A stretch of 12,986 nucleotides of DNA, from assembly GCA_050693165.1 (NCBI GenBank), contig JBOGVX010000260.1, forward strand, positions 1 to 12,986, read 5' to 3'. Below are positions 1 through 5,684 of this stretch, in pieces; the stretch's first letter is position 1, and each line of letters opens with the position of its first letter. The DNA comes from CAZKFH01 sp050693165. Its GTDB lineage: Bacteria; Actinomycetota; UBA4738; CALAEC01. The position numbers and the translations under genes are program-made. Below the pieces are notes generated by a model. The model had not been told where the DNA came from and did no database searches. It saw only the letters and a program-made list of their open reading frames with translations.

Positions 1-998
1 ACATCTCGCATATCGAGTCTCTTGTCCGTGTCGGCGAGTATCTCTGGCAGGGGCTCCCGGGCCGGCGAGTGGCGCTGTTCCCGCGAAACCGGGTCGACCG
101 TATGCTCCGGCGACCGGCGGAGGCGACCGGAGAGTTCGCGCACGCGGTGCAGGAGACCCTGGCGGAAGGAGGCGCGTCATTCCTCGCCGAGATTGCCCGG
201 GACAGCGGCCTTGCAGAGAGTGACGCGCTCAAGGGCCTGTTCGAGCTCGCGTGGTCGGGGCACGTCACGAACGACGCGCTCACGGGGATCGAGGAGCCGG
301 GTAAGCGGAAGGCGAGGCGAGGGACGCGCGCAGAAAGGCTCGGTGAGTCACACAGGTTGCCGCTCTACGGCAGATGGAGCCTCTTGCCCGCTCCAGTCGA
401 CGACGCCGCGGATGCGGCCGAGGCCTGGGCGGAGCGGCTCCTCAACGGTTACGGAGTCGTCGCGAAGGAGGTTGCCTCGGCCGCGGAGGTACCGGTTCCG
501 TGGCCGCTCCTGGTTGACGCGCTCACGACGATGGAGGCTCAGGGGAGGATCCGACGCGGCTACTTCGTCCGAGCACTGTCGGGCATCCAGTTCGCGATGC
601 CGGACGTGGTGGAGCAGCTACGAGGCAAGCAGCGCAGCGGCCTCCGGCTCGTCGCGGTATCCGACCCGGCCAACGCTTACGGCGCCATCCTTCCCGTCGC
701 GGCCGAAGCTCCGTACCGTCCATCGCGCATCCCCGGTAGCTGGCTGGTCGTGCGTGACGGCCTGCCCGTGCTCGCGATCGAGGGCTGGGGACGAAGGCTG
801 ATCCCGCTCGCGAGAGATGGTGTCGAGGGAGCACTCGAGAAGGTCAGGGATCTGGCGGGCGCTAGAAGTGCGGGCCGGGTCGCGGTCGAGTCATGGGGCG
901 ATCAGCCCGTGATCGGAAGCTCAGGAGAAAGTCTGCTGTCGGCAGCCGGCTTCTCGGCCGGCCCGAGGAGGATGTCCTACCGGGCGCCGGTGCCCTGA
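1..998 (+). CDS. lhr: Lhr-family ATP-dependent helicase, C-terminal part (5' end outside window)
   Basis: The frame is open from the first base (codons from position 3) to TGA at 996-998, so about 331 C-terminal residues are visible and the helicase core lies upstream. The GTG at 69 is probably internal, because the codons before it read WQGLPGRRVALFPR, which fits Lhr. Family hallmarks are GRWSLLP, then LLNGYGVVAKEV, then IRRGYFVRALSGIQFAMP; this middle part resembles the winged-helix and C-terminal region of large Lhr proteins. The tail (SWLVVRDGLPVLAIEGWG and FSAGPRRMSYR) matches the usual Lhr ending. Lhr is a 3'-5' DNA translocase and RNA:DNA helicase linked to DNA repair in mycobacteria. 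The last 22 bases overlap a convergent small gene. The family call is from recalled motifs; the missing N-terminal motor prevents checking the helicase motifs. Confidence 0.88.
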   Translation, partial: ISHIESLVRVGEYLWQGLPGRRVALFPRNRVDRMLRRPAEATGEFAHAVQETLAEGGASFLAEIARDSGLAESDALKGLFELAWSGHVTNDALTGIEEPGKRKARRGTRAERLGESHRLPLYGRWSLLPAPVDDAADAAEAWAERLLNGYGVVAKEVASAAEVPVPWPLLVDALTTMEAQGRIRRGYFVRALSGIQFAMPDVVEQLRGKQRSGLRLVAVSDPANAYGAILPVAAEAPYRPSRIPGSWLVVRDGLPVLAIEGWGRRLIPLARDGVEGALEKVRDLAGARSAGRVAVESWGDQPVIGSSGESLLSAAGFSAGPRRMSYRAPVP

Positions 999-1135
999 CC
1001 GAGCGGCACCTCTACCTGGCGCTGGGTATCCCCGTCCTGGATCCAACGGGCACCACACTTCGGGCACGAGCCGCGGCGGGTCGAGTTGAGGACCACGATG
1101 ACGCGGGACGAGTCACAAGACGGGCACCTCGGCAA
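977..1135 (-). CDS. Small zinc-ribbon protein (52 aa), antisense to the lhr tail
   Basis: This short gene is read from TTG at 1135-1133 to TAG at 979-977 and gives 52 residues. It carries two Cys pairs, CPSC (C4, C7) and CPKC (C24, C27), 16 residues apart, which is the spacing of a treble-clef or rubredoxin-like zinc ribbon. Between them runs the beta-like stretch RVIVVLNSTRRGS, and GARWIQDGDTQRQVEV follows. The TTG start is chosen because AAGGGGG lies five bases upstream, a strong Shine-Dalgarno, and no ATG or GTG occurs in frame back to the previous stop. Its 3' end overlaps lhr by 22 bases; its 5' side faces the histidine phosphatase gene, so 1136-1243 is a divergent control region. No enzymatic residues are evident. 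A role in nucleic acid or protein binding is only a guess. A longer plus-strand frame (893-1207) over the same DNA has no recognisable features. Confidence 0.72.
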   Translation of the reverse strand: MPRCPSCDSSRVIVVLNSTRRGSCPKCGARWIQDGDTQRQVEVPLGQGTGAR

Positions 1136-1228
1136 GTCTTCCCCCTTTTCGGTGGTGTAGCGAGGATGTTGCCCCCGGCCCGCGTCGGTCCCGCGGCGGA
1201 TGTGTGACTATTTAGTGACGAAACGCCC

Positions 1229-1234
1229 TATCCT
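1229..1234 (+). promoter_or_regulatory. Putative -10 element for a leaderless phosphatase transcript
   Basis: TATCCT fits the actinobacterial TANNNT -10 pattern and ends nine bases before the TTG start at 1244. Transcription would then begin at or next to the start codon. No Shine-Dalgarno is visible upstream of that codon, which agrees with a leaderless message. The -35 region (about 1204-1211, GTGACTAT) is weak. The rest of 1136-1243 holds no other feature I can support apart from the ribosome binding site of the opposing zinc-ribbon gene. Confidence 0.4.
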
Positions 1235-1243
1235 GACAACCTC

Positions 1244-1879
1244 TTGAGTCTCTTTCTGTTGCTTCGGCACGCGGTCACGGACATGACCGGGAAGCGGCTG
1301 TACGGCAGGTCGCAGGGAGTGACACTCTCCGAGGAAGGGCGGCGGCATGCCGAGGACCTGGCCCGCAGGGTCTCCGAGGTCCCGCTCGATGCCCTGTACT
1401 CGAGCCCGCTGGAGCGTTGCATCGAGACAGCCGGGCCGATCTCGGAAGCCTCCGGGCTGGAGGTCCAGATCCTCGAGGGCGTGCTCGAGATCGACTACGG
1501 CTCCTGGACCGGCAAGCCGTTCACGACACTCAGCCGGACGAAGCTGTGGAAGGAGTTCCATGGCGCGACGCCGTCATCGCCCAGGTTCCCCGGCGGCGAG
1601 ACGCTAGCCGAGGCGCAGGCTCGCGCGGTGGGGACGGTGAGCGAGCTCGCGGAGCGACATCCGAAGGGCACCGTTGCTGTTGTCACGCATGGTGACGTCG
1701 TCGCGCTCGTGCTCGCGCATTTCTCCGGTATCCACGTCGACCACTTCCAGAGACTCGAGATCGCGCCCGCGTCCGTCACCGCGATCGCGGTCGGTGCCGG
1801 CGCGCCGAGGATCCGGAAGGTCAACGACACGGGAACCCTTCGCGACCTGGTGACGCCGAGGCCTCCGCGCCGCCGGTAG
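1244..1879 (+). CDS. Histidine phosphatase, MSMEG_4193-type putative phosphomutase
   Basis: This is a 211-residue member of the phosphoglycerate-mutase-like histidine phosphatase superfamily. It transfers phosphate through a phosphohistidine. The catalytic set is visible: R8-H9 in LLLRHA (Ala follows where RHG is most common), R58 in SSPLERC, E83 in EIDYGSW and H149 in VVTHGD. The length fits the family. TTG at 1244 is the only usual start codon after an upstream in-frame stop at 1205-1207, and the protein must begin here for the RH motif to sit at the N-terminus. It is the first gene of a (+) operon, 15 bases before the DUF3090 gene. From memory, the same order (phosphatase, DUF3090, SCO1664-like) occurs at Rv2135c-Rv2133c in Mycobacterium tuberculosis. 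Phosphatase is more likely than mutase, because the substrate-binding insertions of true mutases are absent. The substrate is unknown. Confidence 0.85.
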   Translation: MSLFLLLRHAVTDMTGKRLYGRSQGVTLSEEGRRHAEDLARRVSEVPLDALYSSPLERCIETAGPISEASGLEVQILEGVLEIDYGSWTGKPFTTLSRTKLWKEFHGATPSSPRFPGGETLAEAQARAVGTVSELAERHPKGTVAVVTHGDVVALVLAHFSGIHVDHFQRLEIAPASVTAIAVGAGAPRIRKVNDTGTLRDLVTPRPPRRR

Positions 1880-1894
1880 TGCGAGGATAGGCAC

Positions 1895-2440
1895 GTGATC
1901 GAGCTCGACCCGGTCAACCGCATCACGACGGGCGCGGTCGGGGAGCCCGGTGAGCGCACGTTCTTCCTCCAGGGCCGCCAGTCCGAGCGCCTCGTGACGA
2001 TCCTCGTCGAGAAGCAGCAGGTCGAGCTGCTCTCGGCCTCGTTGATCGAGGTCCTCGCGCGCAGCGGCAAGGAGACCGGACAGGGCCCGGCGGACGAAGA
2101 GATGGAGCTGGAGGAACCCGTCGTGCCCGAGTGGCGCGCCGGGCGACTGTCGATCGGCTACGACGAGGACCGTGACCTCGTTCTGATCGAGGCCGAGGAG
2201 CTGATCCCCGGCGAGGAGGACGACGAGGACGACGAGGAGGACCAGCCCGAGCTGACCGGCGAGGAGCCGGGACGCGTGAGGTTCTGGGCGTCCCGTGAGC
2301 AGGCCCTTGCACTCGCACGACACGGTGCCAACGTCGCGGCCGCGGGCAGGCCGAGATGCGAGCTCTGCGGGAACCCGTTGGACCCCGCGGGCCACATCTG
2401 TCCCGCGTTGAACGGACACTCGGGCGCGGAGATCGGATGA
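1895..2440 (+). CDS. DUF3090 family protein (TIGR03847-like)
   Basis: This 181-residue protein starts at GTG, with GAGGA at 1883-1887, seven bases upstream, as ribosome binding site. The N-terminal half (GAVGEPGERTFFLQ, then VTILVEKQQVELL) matches the DUF3090 signature. Residues 107-116 are almost purely acidic, followed by GRVRFWASREQALALARHG. The C-terminus is a likely metal site with C155, C158, H167, C169 and H175, in the arrangement CxLCG-NPLDP-GH-CP-LNGH typical of the family. The function is not known for any member I can recall. Its conserved place between a phosphatase and a kinase-like protein suggests that it acts with them, possibly as a scaffold or metal-dependent partner, which is inference. 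The stop codon overlaps the next start (ATGA), so the two genes are translationally coupled. Confidence 0.85.
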   Translation: MIELDPVNRITTGAVGEPGERTFFLQGRQSERLVTILVEKQQVELLSASLIEVLARSGKETGQGPADEEMELEEPVVPEWRAGRLSIGYDEDRDLVLIEAEELIPGEEDDEDDEEDQPELTGEEPGRVRFWASREQALALARHGANVAAAGRPRCELCGNPLDPAGHICPALNGHSGAEIG

Positions 2441-3150
2441 GCTCTACCGCCGTCGACCTCGACCTCCTGGAGCACGGCGACATGAGGCTGGGCGGCCTGC
2501 TCCCGCGAGCCTCCAACTACACGTTCCTCGGAGAGGTCGCGGATGGCGACCGGTCCGCAAGGGTCGTGTACAAGCCGCGCGATGGCGAGGCGCCGCTGTG
2601 GGACTTCCCCGACGGGACGCTGTGCCAGCGCGAGGTTGCTGCCTATCGCGTGGCCGTCGAGCTGGGCTGGCCCAACGTGCCGCCCACGGTCCTGCGCGAC
2701 GGTCCGCACGGCGAGGGATCCGTTCAGCTGTTCGTGGAACACGACCCGGCACAGCACTACTTCACGCTGCGAGAGGAGCACGCCGAAGACCTTCGGGCCG
2801 TCGCCGCGTTCGACATCGTCTCCGGCAACGGAGACCGTAAGGCCGGCCACTGCCTCGAAGCCGCCGACGGCGGTCTGTGGGTGGTGGACCACGGCCTGTG
2901 CTTCAACGAGGAGCCCATGCTTCGGACCGTCATCTGGGAGTTCGCCGGAGCGGCGGTGCCCGAGCCTCTGCTCGAAGACATCCGCCGGTTGGAAGGTGAG
3001 CTCCGCGACGGGGAGCTCCGCGAGGACCTCGAGCCATTGCTGAGCGAGCCCGAGATCGACGCAGCGGCCGACCGCGCGGCGGCGCTCATCCGCTTCGGCC
3101 GCTACCCGAATCCCGGGCCGGGCCGCTCCGAGCCGTGGCCACCAGTGTGA
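2437..3150 (+). CDS. SCO1664-family protein with PI3/4-kinase-like fold (TIGR03843-like)
   Basis: The protein has 237 residues. ATG at 2437 overlaps the preceding stop as ATGA and has GGAG five bases upstream; an in-frame start 81 bases earlier lies inside the DUF3090 gene and is not needed. Kinase-like landmarks appear in the right order: VVYKP with K46 as candidate ATP lysine, WDFPDGTL, REVAAY with E66, the catalytic-loop-like segment FDIVSGNGDRKAGH (D126, N131, D133, H138) and the metal-binding-like VVDHGLCF (D151). This resembles phosphatidylinositol 3/4-kinase and related small-molecule or protein kinases. No substrate is known to me. Residues 187-196 contain a near-perfect pentapeptide duplication (GELRD, GELRE) from an 11-bp direct repeat at 2998-3008 and 3013-3023. 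The end overlaps the next gene. The family call is firm; kinase activity is inferred. Confidence 0.85.
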   Translation: MSSTAVDLDLLEHGDMRLGGLLPRASNYTFLGEVADGDRSARVVYKPRDGEAPLWDFPDGTLCQREVAAYRVAVELGWPNVPPTVLRDGPHGEGSVQLFVEHDPAQHYFTLREEHAEDLRAVAAFDIVSGNGDRKAGHCLEAADGGLWVVDHGLCFNEEPMLRTVIWEFAGAAVPEPLLEDIRRLEGELRDGELREDLEPLLSEPEIDAAADRAAALIRFGRYPNPGPGRSEPWPPV

Positions 3151-3953
3151 GCTCCGAGACACTGCGGTTCGCGACATGCTTGGCTCCGAACGTGCTGCCC
3201 ATGTACGAGGCGGTGGCAGAGTTCGTCGGCAAGCGCCTCAACATGCCCGTGACGATCGAGGAGTGCGACGACTACGAACGCTGGGCTGAGGCCGACCTGG
3301 ACGATGTCCACTTCGTTTGCAGCCTCCCGTACGTCGAGCTCGCGAAGCGAGGAACGCCGCCGCTCGAGGTGATCGCGGCGCCCGTCCTCGATGGCGAACG
3401 GTACGGAGGCAAGCCCGTCTACTACTCCGACGTGATCGTTGCTCGCGATGCTCCCTTCGGTTCCTTCGCGGATCTTCGCGGGACCCGGTGGGCGTACAAC
3501 GAGCCGCAGTCACACTCCGGTTACGGGATCACCCGCTACACGCTAGTTCGGATGGGCGAGACGAACGGGTTCTTCGGCGAGGTGATCGAAGCGGGCTTCC
3601 ACCAGGACTCGATCCGCTGGGTCGCCGAGGGAAGGGTGGACGCATCAGCGATCGACTCGCAGGTCCTGGAGGTGGAGCTGCGCGACCACCCTGAGATCGC
3701 CGATGGCATAAAGGTGATCGAGTCGCTCGGGCCCTCGACCATCCAGCCGGTGACCGTGGCGACGCGCCTACCGGATGGGATGCGCCGCGAGATACAGAAG
3801 GCGCTTCTCGAGATGGGGGATCATCCCGACGGTCGGGAATCATTGCACCTCGGTCTCGTGCGCAGGTTCGTGCCCGCCGACGATGCCAGCTACAAGGACA
3901 TCAGAGAGATGGTCGAGGCTTGCGAGGCTGCCGGCTTCTTGGAGCTCCGCTAG
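3135..3953 (+). CDS. PhnD-like phosphate/phosphonate-binding domain protein without signal peptide
   Basis: The whole protein (272 aa from GTG at 3135, or 268 aa from GTG at 3147, which overlaps the previous stop as GTGA) is one type II periplasmic-binding fold of the phosphonate-bd family. Typical features are LRFATCLAP at the first strand, HFVCSLPYVEL, SDVIVARDAPFGSFADLRG and then the ligand-loop motif Q-S-H-S-G (S126, S128) before YGITRYTL. The N-terminus has no signal peptide, lipobox or membrane helix, and no permease or ATPase gene is nearby. It therefore probably acts in the cytosol as a sensor or carrier, not as an ABC-importer component. Gene overlap with the kinase-like protein suggests a shared phosphorylated ligand, which is inference. 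It stands where mshC stands in the mycobacterial order I recall. The gene ends at a stop that directly abuts the stop of the opposing thioesterase gene. Confidence 0.8.
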   Translation: MATSVSSETLRFATCLAPNVLPMYEAVAEFVGKRLNMPVTIEECDDYERWAEADLDDVHFVCSLPYVELAKRGTPPLEVIAAPVLDGERYGGKPVYYSDVIVARDAPFGSFADLRGTRWAYNEPQSHSGYGITRYTLVRMGETNGFFGEVIEAGFHQDSIRWVAEGRVDASAIDSQVLEVELRDHPEIADGIKVIESLGPSTIQPVTVATRLPDGMRREIQKALLEMGDHPDGRESLHLGLVRRFVPADDASYKDIREMVEACEAAGFLELR

Positions 3954-3960
3954 CTAGCGG
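3947..3960. repeat. 14-bp perfect palindrome holding both convergent stop codons
   Basis: CCGCTAGCTAGCGG equals its own reverse complement. It contains TAG of the PhnD-like gene (3951-3953) and the TAG of the opposing thioesterase gene (3956-3954 on the minus strand). As RNA it could form only a short stem of four or five pairs with a tiny loop, and no T-run follows on either strand, so it is not a convincing intrinsic terminator. Confidence 0.6.
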
Positions 3961-4730
3961 CGCTCGGCGACCAGGAGTGCTTGGTGGCCGCGGCCGATCA
4001 TGCCGCGTTCATCCCACAGGATGCTTTCCGCGAAGCCCGCGCCTGCGGGGCCCACGCGTGTGCGAGAGTCGAGGCACACCCATTCGCCCTCGGGCATCCG
4101 CGCGAAGTGAAGTGTTATCTCGGTGTTGATGAAGATCGACGTGTCGAGTGGCAGCGCCCAGCTGATCCCGTTGCCCGAGTCTGCCGCGCACAGGACTCGG
4201 GCGGCCGGTGAGGGCTCCTCGCCCTCGACGAGCGCGCATCGCATCCGCATCCACACCGCGGCCGGTCCGGGTTTGTCGATCGCCCCACGAGCCACCAGCC
4301 ACTCCATCGCATCGAAGTAGCTGGGGGACCAGGGCATCTCGAAGAACGGAGCCTTTCCCGCTTCCGCGGGTCCCGGTGGCGGCGTTGGCTCGAGATCGAT
4401 CTCCTCGCGCGGTCCGCCGTGGATGCGCCACGCATGGGCTCGCGCGATCTCGCCGTCGTCATCCGACAGCGAGGCCTCGGCGAGCTGGGTGCTGCGTCCG
4501 GACTTGATCGTTCGTGCCTCGACCTTCAACGGCGTGAGTGGCACCGGGCGCAGGACGTCCATGGTGAATCGGGCTAGCTGGAAGTCGTCGCCGGCCTCGA
4601 GAGATTCGATGGACCGGGCAACAAGAGCGGCCGGAGGACCGGCGTGCTGTGCTTCCGCGCTCCAGGGCCCTCGGGTGAGCTCGGTCGGGATGAAGCGGTC
4701 GCCCTCGGGGACGTAGAAAGCTCCCGGCAA
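3954..4730 (-). CDS. TesB-like / thioesterase-superfamily protein (double hotdog)
   Basis: The 258-residue protein fits actinobacterial acyl-CoA thioesterase-like proteins built of two hotdog domains. The N-terminal segment FIPTELTRGPWS with AQHAGPPAALVARSIE is characteristic, followed by FTMDVLRPVPLTPL, the hotdog strand region. The second half contains FINTEITLHFARMPEGEWVCLD and a final GRGHQALLV, matching the second hotdog. Such enzymes hydrolyse acyl-CoA thioesters in the cytosol, but the substrate here cannot be read. The start is TTG at 4730, immediately after the TAA of the upstream gene; the family N-terminus begins just there and no ATG or GTG is available before the first conserved block. 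It is the last gene of the (-) operon, so it is probably translated by coupling. A non-catalytic hotdog role remains possible. Confidence 0.75.
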   Translation of the reverse strand: MPGAFYVPEGDRFIPTELTRGPWSAEAQHAGPPAALVARSIESLEAGDDFQLARFTMDVLRPVPLTPLKVEARTIKSGRSTQLAEASLSDDDGEIARAHAWRIHGGPREEIDLEPTPPPGPAEAGKAPFFEMPWSPSYFDAMEWLVARGAIDKPGPAAVWMRMRCALVEGEEPSPAARVLCAADSGNGISWALPLDTSIFINTEITLHFARMPEGEWVCLDSRTRVGPAGAGFAESILWDERGMIGRGHQALLVAERR

Positions 4731-5264
4731 TTACAGCCCGCCGAAGGAGTCGAGGAATGCGTCGACCCGCTTCTTGTTCACGCCCAGGTAGGGGGCGTGG
4801 ACCGAGACCGCCGTTCCGTCGGATCTGACGAAACGCGGTTGGAGGGTCTTGACTCGACCGGCCTTGAGGTCCCCCTCGATCTCGATGCGATCGATGCGCA
4901 CCAGATCTTTGCGAGGGATCTCGAGGAATATGTCCCCGGCCTTGGCCAGGCCCTTCATGCCGAAGAACAGCAGCCTCCGGTCGGTGAGCGCGAGGATCGA
5001 GGACTCGCCGGGCCAGGCGATGTCGGCCTCGGGGACACCGGTGCTGTCGGCCACCTCCTGCTGGCGCTCCTCCTCGCGCTTCGCCCTGCGCTTTTCGACC
5101 ACGTGCGCCGCCGCTTCGCCGAGGATGCCCCCGATGGCACCGGCCGCGCCCTGGCTTCCTCCGAATACTGAGGAGCTCTGGAACTGCTGGGCGGCCACGA
5201 ACGACTCACCGGGCTCGAGCGCGTGAGCCCCGCTCTTGTTCACCTGCTTCATCCAGTTGGCCAT
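4731..5264 (-). CDS. Uncharacterised protein with Gly/Ala-rich segment and PH-like C-terminal half
   Basis: I do not recognise a named family for this 177-residue protein. The start is firm: ATG at 5264, with GGAGGAGGG at 5277-5269 inside the end of the preceding gene. Residues 33-55 form a glycine/alanine-rich, weakly hydrophobic stretch (VFGGSQGAAGAIGGILGEAA), followed by a charged helix at 57-70 (EKRRAKREEERQQ). The C-terminal half (ILALTDRRLLFFG, FLEIPRKDLVRI, then a basic strand RVKTLQPRFVRSDG) has the look of a bacterial PH/GRAM-like beta domain, in which the phrase LTDRRLLFF is common. It lacks a signal peptide. A membrane-peripheral or lipid-sensing role would be a guess. Its genes on both sides abut without spacing, so it is co-expressed with the DUF3052-like and thioesterase genes. 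Confidence 0.72.
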   Translation of the reverse strand: MANWMKQVNKSGAHALEPGESFVAAQQFQSSSVFGGSQGAAGAIGGILGEAAAHVVEKRRAKREEERQQEVADSTGVPEADIAWPGESSILALTDRRLLFFGMKGLAKAGDIFLEIPRKDLVRIDRIEIEGDLKAGRVKTLQPRFVRSDGTAVSVHAPYLGVNKKRVDAFLDSFGGL

Positions 5265-5681
5265 CTAGCCCTCCTCCGGCCGGTCCTTCAGGCGGTAGAC
5301 GAATCGTAGTGCCTGCCAATCACCGTCGATCGCGCACGACTTGTTGTCCACCAGGCCGGCCTCGAGCCCGATCCTCTGCACCTCCTCGAACGTGAGGTCG
5401 TTCTCGATGCTCGACGATTTCTTCGGCCACGCGATCCACAGCCCACCCGCGGGGTCGAGCCGTCTCTTCAGCCAGCCGAACCTCCGCTCGAGCTCGCTCG
5501 CGCCGGTCGCGAAGAACACGATCACGTCCTCGCGGCTCCCGGCGCGGTCGCGGACGAGAGCCGCTGTGGGCAGCGGCGACAGGACGAAACCCGCATGCGC
5601 CGAGAGCAGGGCCACCGACGAGCCTTCCTTGATGCCCAGCTTCTTGGGAAGCGGTGTGGCCGAGTAGTCCTTGTCCGGCAC
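5265..5681 (-). CDS. DUF3052-like protein
   Basis: This 138-residue cytosolic protein starts at GTG 5681, three bases after the VWA gene stop, with no clear Shine-Dalgarno, which suggests translational coupling. The N-terminal phrase DYSATPLPKKLGIKEGSSVALL, the central FATGASELERRFGWLKRRLDPAGGLWIAWPKK and the closing GLVDNKSCAIDGDWQALRFVYR correspond to a widespread family that I recall being annotated DUF3052. The pattern of a strand, an acidic-helix segment and LWIAWPKK resembles a truncated Rossmann-like fold, but no cofactor motif is complete. The function is unknown. The family assignment is from memory of the consensus and should be treated as probable. The last codons contain the ribosome binding site of the next gene. 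Confidence 0.75.
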   Translation of the reverse strand: MPDKDYSATPLPKKLGIKEGSSVALLSAHAGFVLSPLPTAALVRDRAGSREDVIVFFATGASELERRFGWLKRRLDPAGGLWIAWPKKSSSIENDLTFEEVQRIGLEAGLVDNKSCAIDGDWQALRFVYRLKDRPEEG

Positions 5682-5684
5682 GGC

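Noticed and set aside
893..1207. A 104-codon plus-strand frame between lhr and the phosphatase.
   Set aside because: It begins inside lhr in another frame and has no motif; the opposite strand encodes a convincing zinc ribbon in the same DNA.
2213..2240. A GAG/GAC-rich tract in the DUF3090 gene.
   Set aside because: It encodes the acidic stretch usual in this family and is explained by codon composition.
2998..3023. An 11-bp direct repeat with 15-bp period in the kinase-like gene.
   Set aside because: It is only two copies and encodes a simple charged pentapeptide duplication in a helical region; it is recorded in the gene entry but is not evidence of a special element.
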